Shown: piece after piece, positions 11,073-22,365 of the stretch
Layout: every line of letters begins with the position of its first letter
Numbering within the stretch: position 1 is the first letter of the stretch
Assembly: GCA_013112555.1 (NCBI GenBank)
Contig: JABFGK010000002.1
Location: 620,001 to 684,000 of the forward strand
Source of the DNA: Planctomycetota bacterium
GTDB taxonomy: Bacteria > Planctomycetota > Phycisphaerae > Phycisphaerales > UBA5793
Reading direction: 5' to 3'
DNA: 64,000 bases
Program-made: the position numbers and the translations under genes
The notes under the pieces: generated by a model
The model's database searches: none
What the model saw: only the letters and a program-made list of their open reading frames with translations
What the model was told of the DNA's origin: nothing

Positions 11073-12758
11073 ATGCCACTTGTTCTTTTTTGGTACATCA
11101 TGCGCGACCTGCTGAAGGTGCTGGCCATCTCCACCAGCGTCCTGGTCGTCGTGATCGCGTTCGGGGCAGCCATCAAACCCATCAGCGACGGGGCATTAGG
11201 GCCGCTGGACCTCATCAAGTACATCGGGCTGGCAATCCCGCCCATGCTCCAGTTTGCGGTCCCGTTTTCGGCAGCATTCAGTGCCACCATCGTCTACCAC
11301 CGCATGGCAGCCGACAACGAGGTGGCCGGCTGTGCTGCCAGCGGCGTGCCGTACACAAACCTCCTCATGCCCGCTGCCACCCTCGGCGTCGCCCTCACCA
11401 TCGGCCTGTCCGTGCTGGCCAACTATGTCAGCCCCTGGTTCTGGGAACGCATGGAACGCACCGCACACCTTGATGCACCGGAGTTTTTCCTGCGGTCTGC
11501 CACACGAGGCGTCCCCGTCAAAGCCGACAAGCAACTCATTTACGCACGGAATGCTCGACGCATCGATCCACCAGAGGGCAGCGATGCCTATGCCTCACTC
11601 TGGGTTGAGGGACTGCTGGTCGTCACGCTCCGCGATGGAATCCCATCCGATGAATACAGCGCCCGCCAGGCACTGTTCGACCTGCACCGCCGCCCCGGCA
11701 TGACCGTCATGACGAGCGTCTTTCGTGATCCCCGTGGGACGAACCCCGGTCGTATCCAGGCCTGGCTCGAACACTTCGAGGGCCCGCGACTGGCCATCCC
11801 GGACCAGTTCCGCTCTAAGACCAAATTCATGGCCCTGGGGCAACTGCAGGAAATCTCAGACCACCCGGAAACGTTTTGGAAGGTCGCCACCCGTGTTGAT
11901 GAACTGCGCATGTGGCTGTCTGATCGGTTGCTCTATGCCGAGATCAATCAGATTCTGAAACAGACCGGGCGCATCGAACTCACCCCCGAACTTCCCGGTG
12001 CCTCCACCGGTCCGACGGACCGACGCTGGATCATCTATGCCGATTCCCTCCGCACCATCTCCCAGAATCGCTGGCAGGTCAATCCCCCGAACGGGCGCGA
12101 TCACTGTCGCATCATTCTCTTTGATCGTGGCCGGGCCCTGACCGAATACCGGGCCAAGTCGACCATCGTCGACGTTCAGCCGCAACTGCTTGATGAGCCG
12201 ATCCTGACGCTTGAACTCCGAGACCTCGAACAGGTGAATCTGACCGACCCGTCGGCCATGCCGGTCGCTCGTGATACAGCCGAACTCGTCGGGCTCCGCT
12301 ACCTCAAACCGATCGGATTGCTGGAAAACCGCACGGACCAGGGCCTGATGAATGCCGAACTGAGACAGCGCTCTGCCACGGAACTCGTCCAACTGATTCG
12401 GCAGGATGACTACCAGTTTGCCGAGCCGATGGTCCGGGCGATTCGACGCGAAATCGGGCGATTGCAGGGCGTCATCCTCAGTCGACTCCACGAACGGACG
12501 GCCCTGTCACTGGCCTGCCTGATCATGATGCTCCTCGGGTCCGTCCTCGCGCTGGCGCTGCGCAACGCCCTGCCGCTGACGGTGTACCTGCTTTCGTTTA
12601 TCCCGGCCGTCGTCGGGATTCTTCTCATTGCCTCCGGCAGCGACCTCGTCAAGAGCATTGATGTCAGCGACATCTGGGGTCTGCTGGTCTTGTGGTCCGG
12701 CAATGCCGGCATGGCGGCCTTCGTCAGCCTCATTTACTGGAAAGTCACTCGCAACTGA
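11073..12758 (+). CDS. LptF/LptG (YjgP/YjgQ)-family permease
   Basis: 561 aa; 'LFWYIMRDLLKVLAISTSVLVVVI...IPPMLQFAVPFSAAFSATIVYHRMAADNEVAGCAASGVPY' typical N-terminal half; three C-terminal TM helices. Confidence 0.88.
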   Translation: MPLVLFWYIMRDLLKVLAISTSVLVVVIAFGAAIKPISDGALGPLDLIKYIGLAIPPMLQFAVPFSAAFSATIVYHRMAADNEVAGCAASGVPYTNLLMPAATLGVALTIGLSVLANYVSPWFWERMERTAHLDAPEFFLRSATRGVPVKADKQLIYARNARRIDPPEGSDAYASLWVEGLLVVTLRDGIPSDEYSARQALFDLHRRPGMTVMTSVFRDPRGTNPGRIQAWLEHFEGPRLAIPDQFRSKTKFMALGQLQEISDHPETFWKVATRVDELRMWLSDRLLYAEINQILKQTGRIELTPELPGASTGPTDRRWIIYADSLRTISQNRWQVNPPNGRDHCRIILFDRGRALTEYRAKSTIVDVQPQLLDEPILTLELRDLEQVNLTDPSAMPVARDTAELVGLRYLKPIGLLENRTDQGLMNAELRQRSATELVQLIRQDDYQFAEPMVRAIRREIGRLQGVILSRLHERTALSLACLIMMLLGSVLALALRNALPLTVYLLSFIPAVVGILLIASGSDLVKSIDVSDIWGLLVLWSGNAGMAAFVSLIYWKVTRN

Positions 12759-12792
12759 CAGACTGCTTCCCGTACCGATGCCCTGATTCATT

Positions 12793-13983
12793 ATGACGAT
12801 CCTCGACCGATACATCCTCAAGCACTTCCTCATTAACTATCTGATTCTCTTCGGGGTGCTCTATCTGTTTACGTGCATGGTGCAATTGTTTGTGAACCTC
12901 GACCGCTTCGTCGAGGCTGCCGAGATAATCGAAGGAGGCGACCCGAACGTCTCGACCGTGGCACACATGTATAACATCGGGTGGCTCATTGCCGATTATT
13001 ACATCCCGCAACTTGCTCAGTTCTTTGCGTTTCTGGCGGGCATGATCACGATCGGTGCCATGGGCTTCACGCTCGTCCAACTCCATCGGAATCGCGAACT
13101 CGTCGCCCTGCTGGCTGCCGGCGTCAGCCTGCACCGGGCCGTCATGTCGATTATCATTGCCGGCCTCGTGATCTGCCTGCTGCAGTTTGCCAACCGGGAA
13201 CTCATCCTGCCACACCTCGGGCCTCGGCTGCTGCGTGATTATGGTCAACTGGGGCAACCGCAGGTGGAGGGATTCTCTGTCCAGATGGCCCCCGATGGGC
13301 AGGGCCGCCTGTTTTATGCGCAGTCCTTTGCTCAGGATTCCAGCACCATGTCCGGCGTCGTCATCTGGCAACAGAATGCACAAGGAAGCCTCGAATGGCG
13401 CATCCGGGCCGATTCAGCAACATGGGATGAGCAACGCAAGGGATGGGAACTCGAAAACGGCGTGCGCCAACGCCTCGCCTCCGTCGTGCCGAATCCGCTC
13501 GACCCACCGTCGAGTCCGCCAGTCGATGCCGACGATGAACAGGCGGCTTCATCCGTCGTCCTGCCGCAGGTGCAGGCCATTGATTTTGTCGAGTCAAACC
13601 TCGACCCGACGGCCGTCCTGCTTCGACGATACGGCGAGTTTCGGCAGATGCTGAACCTGAACCAGATCAACCAGCTCATCGAACGGCCCAGCGGCTATGA
13701 CGTGCAGGAACTCGTCCGGATTCGCTACGGCCGCTTTGCCCAGGTCCTGGTCAACGTACTGACACTGCTCATCGCATTGCCATTTTTCATGCTCCGCGAG
13801 CCGCGCAACCTCGTCATCCAATCTGTGTTGTGCTCCGGAGTCGGTTTGACGGCACAGATAGCCGGCGCCATCGGCGTTGCAGTCGGCTTCCCCGGTATTC
13901 CCGCTGCCGCCGGTGCCTTCCTCATCCCGCTCCTGTTCCTCCTGCCCCTGGCCGTCGCACTCATGGGCAACGTCAAGACCTGA
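12793..13983 (+). CDS. LptF/LptG-family permease, second copy
   Basis: 396 aa; 'MTILDRYILKHFLINYLILFGVLYLFTCMVQLFVNLDRF', 'HRNRELVALLAAGVSLHRAV', 'LIALPFFMLREPRN'. Confidence 0.9.
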   Translation: MTILDRYILKHFLINYLILFGVLYLFTCMVQLFVNLDRFVEAAEIIEGGDPNVSTVAHMYNIGWLIADYYIPQLAQFFAFLAGMITIGAMGFTLVQLHRNRELVALLAAGVSLHRAVMSIIIAGLVICLLQFANRELILPHLGPRLLRDYGQLGQPQVEGFSVQMAPDGQGRLFYAQSFAQDSSTMSGVVIWQQNAQGSLEWRIRADSATWDEQRKGWELENGVRQRLASVVPNPLDPPSSPPVDADDEQAASSVVLPQVQAIDFVESNLDPTAVLLRRYGEFRQMLNLNQINQLIERPSGYDVQELVRIRYGRFAQVLVNVLTLLIALPFFMLREPRNLVIQSVLCSGVGLTAQIAGAIGVAVGFPGIPAAAGAFLIPLLFLLPLAVALMGNVKT

Positions 13984-14052
13984 CCGAGAAAAGGGGTCGG
14001 GAGTCTTTTCGGCCGGGAGCGCGTTCCGACTCCATTTGTGCCCCCCTCCCAC

Positions 14053-16181
14053 TCACGCCCCATATCCCCGCCGGGCGTATTCCTTCACCATCCGATGCGA
14101 ATTAAACTGCGGCACCACCGTGGCCGTCGAATGCAGTGCCCGCTTGATCCACTTCCGCGGCAACCCATCACGCTTACTGCGATCATAAAACTCAACCGCC
14201 ACCTCATGCTCCAACGTATCATATAAGTCGGCAGCATCCGCGCGATCTTCGGCTCGCTCGGCCCGCGCACCCGTCCCCCATGAACCCGGCGTCTTCGAAC
14301 CGATGATCCAGCCGTTTCGCCCGTCAAACGCCTCCGGCCACCACCCGTCTGCAATCGAACAGTTCACCCCACCGTGCAGCGGCACCTTCATCCCGCTCGT
14401 CCCACATGCTTCATAAGGCCTGCGCGGCGTGTTCAGCCAGACATCGCAGCCGGATGTTAATATCCGCCCGATGTGCATGTCATACTCCTCCAGCACCACG
14501 ACCCGACCCTGCAACTGTGGGCGCTGGGCCCACCGGAAGATCCTGCGAGCCAACTCCATCCCGGCCCCGTCCTGCGGGTGGGCCTTGCCGGCCAGGACAA
14601 TCTGCACCGGCCGCTGTTCGCTCGACACAATCCGCTCCAGCCGCTTCAAATCTGAAAACAGCAGGTTGGCCCGCTTATACACTGCCAGACGCGCGCAAAA
14701 CCGATCGTGAGAACGTCGGGGTCCAATCCCTTGCCGACGGCAGCCAGCTCCGCCGGCCCCGCCCCCCGACGACGCGCCTGCAACACCTGGCGATAGCGGA
14801 CAATCCAAATCAGCCGCTCGCGCAACCGCCGACGCAAAGCCCAGAATGCGGCCGCATCGACTCCCTCGGCCCGCTTCCACATGTGAGCCGACGGAACCGC
14901 ACTGTGTGTCAGCCTGATCCGAGCCTCCTTCTGCCAGAACGACTCGGCCAATGGATCAAGCCAGGTACCAACATGCACGCCGTTGGTCACCGATGTGATC
15001 GGCACCTCACCAACAGTCGGAGCCCCCGCATACACCTTCTGCCACATCGTCCTGCTGACGTCACCGTGAATCTTGCTCACCCCATTGACAAAGCCCGACA
15101 GGTTCAGGGCAAGCACGGTCATACACAATCGCATGTCGCCCGAACTGCTCTGCTCACCTCCCAGTGCAACCAGATCACGCTTGTTCATCTCACCGATTCT
15201 TAATACACCGCCCAGTGCTGCGTTCGCATCCCGCATCTCATATCGGTCATGCCCGGCCTCCACCGGGGTATGCGTGGTAAACACGGTCGTCCGCCGCACC
15301 TGCTCGATCGCCTTATTCTGCGATCGGCCTGCTCGCATCAGGCATGCCACCCGATACAGGGCCGCAAACGCTGCATGCCCCTCGTTTGAGTGATAGATAG
15401 TCGGCCGCTCGCCAAGTGCCTCCAATGCCATCATCCCCCCGACGCCGAGTAACACCTGTTGATACAATCGCTCACGCGGCTCACCCTGATACAGCGCCTG
15501 CGTGATGCGTCGATCCTCAGGCCGATTCTCCTTCACATCCGAGTCCAGCAGATATAACACACTTCGGCCGACCTGCAACGACCAGATGCGAGCCGCAATC
15601 GTCCGTCTCCCAATCGGGCACCGGATAATCATGCCGGTATCCTGTACCGGCAGGTCGCGGGGGTCCAATTCCGGGCGCACGATGCGCGTCGTCCCATCCG
15701 ACCGCAGTTGCTGAAGATAAAAACCCTGTCGATAGAACAGTCCAACCCCAACCAGCGGAACATTCAGATCCGAGGCCGACTTCACATGATCGCCGGCAAG
15801 CACACCCAGCCCGCCTGAATACTGCTGCAGACTCTCGTGCACCGCAAACTCGGAACAAAAGTAAGCCACACGCACCCGCTTTTTGCGCTTGCCCTTGCCG
15901 GCCTGCGTCTTTGCACGCTTGTAATACGCATCGCGCGCAGCAACCGCATCGGCCAGCACACGCTGATAGCCGGGCTCCTCCAGCCGTTGGGCAATAACAG
16001 CCTCGGGAACCCGTCTTAACATGGCAGTCGGGTTGTGATTCACTGCCTCCCACAAGGTCGGGTCGAGGGCCAGAAACGGCCGCTGCCCGATCTCATTCCA
16101 CGACCACCACATATCACCCGCCAGTTGCCTCAGTGTATCAATCGACAGTGTCATCTTCCGTGCCATATGTCTCTCATTCAT
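14053..16181 (-). pseudogene. glgP: Alpha-glucan (glycogen) phosphorylase split by a frameshift near 14690-14696
   Basis: ORF 16181-14646 runs to '...VLTIGFARVWQCIS...' while ORF 14880-14053 carries '...RLAVYKRANLLFSDLKRLERIV...'; one extra base at GCGCGC|GTCTGG restores TIGFARRLAVYKRANLLF. Confidence 0.88.
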
Positions 16182-16214
16182 GTTCCAACAACCAGCCTCA
16201 AGGGTGGCACAGGC

Positions 16215-17705
16215 TCACCCGCTTCGCCCCGACACCTCCACGACCTTCCGCATTTCCTTCGCAGCACGCTTGCTGGCCTCGCCCCGTGCCAATCTCCAGG
16301 ACCAGTTCCGTGCACTCGTCACGCCCGGCCGATTCATCCGTGCGGCCCGCCCCAACCCGAGCACATCCTGCATCGGCACGATCGCCAGGTTCGCAGGCGA
16401 CGTCATGCACAACCGAACCATCGCCTCACTGATCGTGCCCCGTCCTACCGCTCCACCGCCATAGGCACAGACGCGATCACGACTCGACTGATCCAGTGAA
16501 CACCACCACCCCTCACACGTGTCATTATCATGCGTCCCGGTATACACGACACAGTCAGCCGGGTGATGATGCGGCCGATCCTGTGAATCACCCGTGCCCC
16601 CAAATGCGTTCTGTAAAATTCGCATCCCAGGGAATCCAAAGTCCATCCGTAACTCGTTCACTGCCTTCGTTACATTCCCAAGATCCTCGGCGATAAACGG
16701 CAGTGTACCGAATCGTCTCCGCAACTCCGCCAGCAACTCCCGGCCGGGCGTCCTCCGCCACCGCCCCTTGCGGGCCGTCTTTGCATTCCCGGGAATCTCA
16801 TACAAGTGCGAGAATCCGACGAAGTGATCAATCCGCAGCACATCAAACCGGGCCAGCAGTAACTGGACACGCCGGGCCCACCACTCGAATCTGGATTCGA
16901 CATGCCGCTTCCAGGCATAGTGCGGGTGCTCCCACCACTGACCGTCCTTTGAGAAACAGTCCGGCGGAACACCCGTCACCACCGTCGGTTTGCCCGTCTG
17001 ACGATCCAACCGAAACAACTCCGGGTTCGATTGCACATCGGCCGACTCCGGCGACACGAAGATCGGCAGGTCACCGATCAACGAGACCTCCTGTTTCCGA
17101 GCATACTTCCGCAATGCAGTCCACTGACGATCAAAGACATACTGCAGGAACTCGTGATAGTCTGCTGTCGTGCCATCCGCTCCCGCAGCATAGGAACACC
17201 ACCCGGGCAGCCAATGCTGATGTGTGTCCGTAAACGACCGGTACGTCTTCCGCTTCTGCCCGCCGGCAGCCGCAAATCGCTCAAATGCGAGCAGAAACCG
17301 TGCGGACTTGTAGGCCTGTACAGCCGGATAGCGCACCCGTGTCGGATCGAGCCCCTTGCTTCTTCGAATCTCTGAACGCTTCAGCCACCCCTCGTCAACA
17401 AGCCCATCCAGACTGATCAACAACGGCTCGCCTGCAAATGCCGACCGAGCGCTGTACGGCGAGTTTCCTTTCCCCACCGGCCCGATCGGCAGCATCTGCC
17501 AGAACCGCAGCCCCGCTGCGTGCAGCCAGTCCACAAAGCGATGCGCCCCAAGGCCGAGATCGCCGATCCCATGCCCGCCTGACAGCGAGGTGACATGCAA
17601 TAACACGCCGGCCGCTCGTTCACGCAAGAGTCGATGTGGTTCGGTCTGTTTCCGAGGCTTCCTGGTCGAGGGGACCACCACTACGGCTGCCGGACGCGAT
17701 GCCAT
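16215..17705 (-). CDS. malQ: 4-alpha-glucanotransferase
   Basis: 'RAAGVLLHVTSLSGGHGIGDLG', 'PIGPVGKGNSPYSARSAFAGEPLLISL', 'RIDHFVGF', 'IAEDLGNVTKAVNELR', 'YTGTHDNDTCEGWW'. Confidence 0.96.
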   Translation of the reverse strand: MASRPAAVVVVPSTRKPRKQTEPHRLLRERAAGVLLHVTSLSGGHGIGDLGLGAHRFVDWLHAAGLRFWQMLPIGPVGKGNSPYSARSAFAGEPLLISLDGLVDEGWLKRSEIRRSKGLDPTRVRYPAVQAYKSARFLLAFERFAAAGGQKRKTYRSFTDTHQHWLPGWCSYAAGADGTTADYHEFLQYVFDRQWTALRKYARKQEVSLIGDLPIFVSPESADVQSNPELFRLDRQTGKPTVVTGVPPDCFSKDGQWWEHPHYAWKRHVESRFEWWARRVQLLLARFDVLRIDHFVGFSHLYEIPGNAKTARKGRWRRTPGRELLAELRRRFGTLPFIAEDLGNVTKAVNELRMDFGFPGMRILQNAFGGTGDSQDRPHHHPADCVVYTGTHDNDTCEGWWCSLDQSSRDRVCAYGGGAVGRGTISEAMVRLCMTSPANLAIVPMQDVLGLGRAARMNRPGVTSARNWSWRLARGEASKRAAKEMRKVVEVSGRSG

Positions 17706-19927
17706 ACTCGACCTCCCATAGCCGGCACACTCATCTGCGGGAACAGCGTATCAGAAACCGAATCCGCCTCATCACCAAACTGTGCAGCCCCGAAGACGGT
17801 TGCCCAGTCACCGTGCCCGTCATCCAACTGGTCCAACTGCAGCCGCGCTCCCTTATCCGATGCGTTCAATGCCACCAGCACCTGCTCCGTCGTCCCGTCA
17901 TCATGCTCCAACTCGCGCAAATACACCCAGAGGTCACGTGCATCATCGGTCTCAACAGATCGGAATGACCCGACTCGCAAACCGGCATAGGTTTGCCGCA
18001 ACGCAATGGCCTGACGATAAAACGCCAGGTGATCCTGCATCACGTGATTCTCCTGTGCCTCCTCATACGGCTCAAGGTCATCCCACAGCATCGGCTTTCG
18101 GTTCGTCGGGTCGTCCGCACCCCACATCCCCACTTCATCCCCGTAGTACACCATCGGGGCCCCGACAAACGTCATCTGCAGCAATGCGAGCATCTTTGCC
18201 TTGCGATAGAGGTCCGCCGTCGGCTTGCTCGAGTCATAGGCCGGGTTCTCCTGCTGCCGATTCCCGCTGTCATATGACCGGTCCGGGTTCTGCAGCATCG
18301 ATACGAGCCGATCCGTATCGTGACTGTCATACAGGTTCTGCAACACATACACGACTTCAGGCGGGTACGACTCCCATAACGCTGCCAGCCGCTTGGCTGC
18401 CTCGCTCACCGAGATCCGCTTGGCCCGATTGCCGGCCCACTCGAGTGTCGCCCGCGCAAACGGGTAGTTCATGACGGCATCAAAAGTTCGGCCGTCCAAC
18501 CACTGTTCTGCCTGATTCCAGATCTCGCCGGTGATATACGCGTCCGGGTTAATCTCATGGACAAGCGCACACCAGTCCTCCCAGAAGGGCATCGGCACCT
18601 CGTTCGGCACATCGAGCCGCCACCCGTCGATCCCATCCGACGGGTCACCGTCTCCATCCGGGTCCATCCACCGCCGCGTCACATTGAAAATGTGTTCCGT
18701 CACTTCGTCAGTCAGACCGGTCGGCGTCTTGCGAAACACCGGCAACTCGCCGAACCCAGCCCAGCCTTCATACTCAAACGGGTCAAACGACTTCACGGAG
18801 AACCAGTCAGCATACGGCGAGTCAGCCCCTTCCTGCCTGATACTCTTGAAGGCCGGGTGCCGCGTCCCAACGTGGTTGAACACGCCGTCGATGATCACAC
18901 GAAACCCCATTGACTTGGCTTCCTTGAGCACATCGAGAAACAGTCGGTCGCTGGCCGTCCACGTCCAGGTACTCGGATCCTTCAAGTCCTCCACTGCCTC
19001 GGCCGCAGCATACTCCCCCTCGCCATGCCCGAAACACGCATCGATGTGGATGAAGTTCGTGGCGTTGTACTTGTGATAACTCTCAGCCTGGAATACCGGG
19101 TTCAGATAGATCGCGTTGACACCCAACTCGCGCAGATACGACAACCGCTCCCGCAGCCCTTCAAGGTCGCCCCCGTAGTGCCGGGAAAAAACGTAATACT
19201 CGTAGAACGACTGCCCGTCGGTCCCCTCCCACTCGCTGGGGCGATACCACTCGCTCGTCCAGGTCCGCACGCGCTGCGGGTCATTGGCAACGGAGCCGTT
19301 CCGAAAGCGGTCGAGCATGATCTGATACCAGATTGCGTGCTTCGCCCACTCCGGCGTCTGCACCTCACCCACCGGCGATGGGCTCGATAGCGAATACACA
19401 AACGTATCCAGATCAATCGCGTTGGCACGGTCAACGGCCCCGGCCGGGCCGCCACCCGTCCCACGCGGCACCCCAAGCCACAACACCGAGTTCAGCCCGC
19501 CGTGGTTGTCATCCACACCGTCCGGATTCTCCGGGTCAGGCACCCACTGTCCCGTACTCAGTACAAACTTGTAGTAGTGCACACCCGTGGGCAACTCGAC
19601 CCGGGCCGACCACGACCCGTCGGCCATCCGCTCCATCCCCAGCGACTGCGAGTTCCACGAGTTGAACGTGCCGGCCAGATGCACTTCCGTAACGGCCGAA
19701 TCAGCCTGGAACGTGAACACACACACATACGAGTCTCCGCCCGGCTGGGCCGTGGCCGTCACCGAATCCGGCAACTCCGGCGCCTCCGGTAGGGCTGCCG
19801 TTGCCACCTGGCCGGTCTCCTGCTGGTCCTGATTCCCCGGATGCTGCTCCACGTCGCATGCTCCAACCACAGTGGTCAAACCGGCCAGCACCATCGCTGA
19901 TGCCACGAGTCTTCGAATCGACTTCAT
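17681..19927 (-). CDS. Lipoprotein alpha-amylase/neopullulanase-like GH13 with N-terminal glycogen-binding (CBM48-like) domain
   Basis: Lipobox-like LTTVVGAC; 'VTEVHLAGTFNSWNSQSLGMERMADGSW' binding module; GH13 motifs 'VIIDGVFNHVG', 'GWRLDVPNEV', 'ITGEIW', 'SHDTDR'. Confidence 0.94.
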   Translation of the reverse strand: MKSIRRLVASAMVLAGLTTVVGACDVEQHPGNQDQQETGQVATAALPEAPELPDSVTATAQPGGDSYVCVFTFQADSAVTEVHLAGTFNSWNSQSLGMERMADGSWSARVELPTGVHYYKFVLSTGQWVPDPENPDGVDDNHGGLNSVLWLGVPRGTGGGPAGAVDRANAIDLDTFVYSLSSPSPVGEVQTPEWAKHAIWYQIMLDRFRNGSVANDPQRVRTWTSEWYRPSEWEGTDGQSFYEYYVFSRHYGGDLEGLRERLSYLRELGVNAIYLNPVFQAESYHKYNATNFIHIDACFGHGEGEYAAAEAVEDLKDPSTWTWTASDRLFLDVLKEAKSMGFRVIIDGVFNHVGTRHPAFKSIRQEGADSPYADWFSVKSFDPFEYEGWAGFGELPVFRKTPTGLTDEVTEHIFNVTRRWMDPDGDGDPSDGIDGWRLDVPNEVPMPFWEDWCALVHEINPDAYITGEIWNQAEQWLDGRTFDAVMNYPFARATLEWAGNRAKRISVSEAAKRLAALWESYPPEVVYVLQNLYDSHDTDRLVSMLQNPDRSYDSGNRQQENPAYDSSKPTADLYRKAKMLALLQMTFVGAPMVYYGDEVGMWGADDPTNRKPMLWDDLEPYEEAQENHVMQDHLAFYRQAIALRQTYAGLRVGSFRSVETDDARDLWVYLRELEHDDGTTEQVLVALNASDKGARLQLDQLDDGHGDWATVFGAAQFGDEADSVSDTLFPQMSVPAMGGRVWHRVRQP

Positions 19928-19971
19928 CTATCCCCGACCTTCTGTAAATGGGCTGAGTATCATGTCGTCTG

Positions 19972-22365
19972 ATGCCGGAAACGCTGGGCCTATGCTACCG
20001 ACTCTTTAAATCGCTATCCAGCGGATTGCTGATACTCATTTCCATTGTGCTGGTCACGTGGGCCTTTGCGCGCGTCATCCATCGCGAAATCTGGCCGAAT
20101 TCAGGGCAGGCCGACCAGGCAGTCCGAACCCGGGCTGAACTCGTCGTCATGCACTGGTCCGGCGAGGGCGGCCAGCAGGAAGATGCCATCGTCGAGCACG
20201 CACTCGAACGCTTCTACGAGAACAACCCCGGCGTCCGCGTCCGACGCATCAACCCCGGCGATGCCGGCTCGTTCTACACGAAACTCCAGACCATGATGGC
20301 GGCCGGAGAACCACCGGACGTCTTCTACGTCGGGGCCGAACGAATCGCCTCCTTCAGCGACTACGGCCTGCTGCTCCCGCTTGATGATTATCTGCAGCCC
20401 GGCGACCTCGACGACTTCTTCCCGGCTACCGTCGATGCCTTCCGCTTCGACGGCCAATCCGTCGGCGCAGGCACCCTGTACGGCATCCCCAAAGACTTCA
20501 CCACCGTCGGCTTCTTCTACAACAAGGACCTTTTCGACACAGCCGGCATCCCCTACCCGCAACCCGACTGGAACTGGGACGACTTCATTGCCGCAGCCCG
20601 TACCATCGGCCAACTCCCCGACTGCACCGGGGCCGAATTCGTCACCTGGCCCATGATGATCCGGGCCTATCTCTGGACCGAAGGCGTCGATGTCCGCGGG
20701 ACTGACTTCGACGACGTGACACTGGATGATCCCATCGTCTTCGAAACACTCGACCGCCTCCGGGCCTGGCGACACGACGAAACCGGAGCCCTGCTCAGCG
20801 GCAAATCCAAAATGGTCACCGGTGCCTCCGTCTTCCTCACCGGCAAAGTCGGGATGGCCGGCCCGTTTGGCCGCTGGGTCGTCCCGAGTTACCGCGAAAT
20901 CCCCACCCCTGAAAACGGCGGCTTCGACTGGGACTATGCCCCCCTCCCACAAGGCCGAGTAAAGGCCAACGCGATTGCCACCGTCTCCTGGGCCATCTCG
21001 AGTGCCACGCAACACCCCGATGAAGCCTGGGAACTCGTCAAATGGCTCACCAGCGAGGAATGTCAGGCCGACCTCTCGCGCCTCGGGCTGGCCATCCCCA
21101 CCCGACGCAGCGTGGCCTACAGCGATGCCTTCATCGACCCGGACGTCAAACCGGCCAGTGACATGGCCTTCCTTGAGCCGGCCGAATATGCCAGCGTCGT
21201 CGATTGGCCGATCAACCCGAAGTTCGAGAGCCTCCTCGGGAACCGACTCGACCAGGCCCTCAAAACCGGTGACCTGCCCCTTGATCAGGCGATCGCCAAC
21301 TTCAAGCAGATGTGGCAGGATGAGTCACAGTCTCCGCTGAGCAAGGACGAGTTCCCTCGGATGCAGTGGTCGCTCCTGGTGCAGATTGCAGCCATCGTTG
21401 TCGCAGCAGCGTTCGTGATCACGTGGGTCATGCGTCGCCGCACGAAACTCACGCCGGCATCGCGCGCCGAGGAACGGGCCGGCTACCTGCTGGCCTCACC
21501 GTGGATACTCGGCTTTGTCATCTTCATGGCCTTCCCGATTGTCCTCTCGCTCGTCCTGTCATTGGCAGAATGGAAAGCCGTCAGCACACTCGACAACGCC
21601 CGCTTCGTCGGTCTGGCCAACTACAAACAGATCCTCTTCCACGACTCCCGCTTCCGAACCAGCCTCTATGTCACCCTGTACTACGCTCTGCTGGCCGTCC
21701 CCGGCGGCCAACTTGTCGCGTTGCTCAGCGCGCTGCTGATGAACCTCAAGGTCCGGGGCATCGAAATCTACCGTGCAGCCTGGTACCTGCCCAGCGTCCT
21801 GGCCGGCGTCGGCGTCTCCATCCTCTGGCGCTGGGTCTTTGATGCTGATGGCGGGCTCATGAACGCGCTGCTTGAACCGCTCCTGACGCCGCTGGGCGTC
21901 ACGGCCCCGGAGTGGTTCGGCTCCGATGCGAAACTGTTCGGCCCGCCGGCCTTTGCCATCATGAGCCTGTGGATGGTCGGCGGCAGCATGATGATCTACC
22001 TGGCCGGCCTCCAGAACATCCCCCGCGAACTCTACGAAGCAGCATCCATCGACCGGGCCGGACCCGTCGCCCGCTTCTTCACCGTCACCCTCCCCATGCT
22101 CGGCCCCGTCATGCTTTTCAACCTCATTATGGCCGTCATCGGGTCTTTCCAGGTCTTTACCCAGGCGTTCGTCATGACCGGCGGCGAACCCGGCGACCTG
22201 ACCCGCTTCTACGTGTTGTACCTGTATAACCAGGCGTTTGAATTCCACGAGATGGGGTACGCCTCCGGCATGGCCTGGATCCTGCTGGTCATCATCCTCA
22301 TTCTCACCGTCATCATCATGCGCACCAGCGCCCGATTCGTGTACTACGAGGCCCTCAAGAAATGA
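19972..22365 (+). CDS. Fused sugar ABC transporter solute-binding protein and MalF-like permease
   Basis: 797 aa: residues ~45-450 family-1 binding protein ('FYTKLQTMMAAGEPPDVFYVGAERIASFSDYGLLLPLDDYL'); residues ~470-797 permease with 'EAASIDRAGPVARFFTVTLPMLGP' EAA motif. Confidence 0.92.
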   Translation: MPETLGLCYRLFKSLSSGLLILISIVLVTWAFARVIHREIWPNSGQADQAVRTRAELVVMHWSGEGGQQEDAIVEHALERFYENNPGVRVRRINPGDAGSFYTKLQTMMAAGEPPDVFYVGAERIASFSDYGLLLPLDDYLQPGDLDDFFPATVDAFRFDGQSVGAGTLYGIPKDFTTVGFFYNKDLFDTAGIPYPQPDWNWDDFIAAARTIGQLPDCTGAEFVTWPMMIRAYLWTEGVDVRGTDFDDVTLDDPIVFETLDRLRAWRHDETGALLSGKSKMVTGASVFLTGKVGMAGPFGRWVVPSYREIPTPENGGFDWDYAPLPQGRVKANAIATVSWAISSATQHPDEAWELVKWLTSEECQADLSRLGLAIPTRRSVAYSDAFIDPDVKPASDMAFLEPAEYASVVDWPINPKFESLLGNRLDQALKTGDLPLDQAIANFKQMWQDESQSPLSKDEFPRMQWSLLVQIAAIVVAAAFVITWVMRRRTKLTPASRAEERAGYLLASPWILGFVIFMAFPIVLSLVLSLAEWKAVSTLDNARFVGLANYKQILFHDSRFRTSLYVTLYYALLAVPGGQLVALLSALLMNLKVRGIEIYRAAWYLPSVLAGVGVSILWRWVFDADGGLMNALLEPLLTPLGVTAPEWFGSDAKLFGPPAFAIMSLWMVGGSMMIYLAGLQNIPRELYEAASIDRAGPVARFFTVTLPMLGPVMLFNLIMAVIGSFQVFTQAFVMTGGEPGDLTRFYVLYLYNQAFEFHEMGYASGMAWILLVIILILTVIIMRTSARFVYYEALKK

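Noticed and set aside
20101-21015. 304-aa minus-strand ORF under the binding-protein/permease gene, and similar long antisense ORFs (21559-22383, 11856-12491)
   Set aside because: Low-complexity E/G/V/D-rich translations antisense to well-supported genes.
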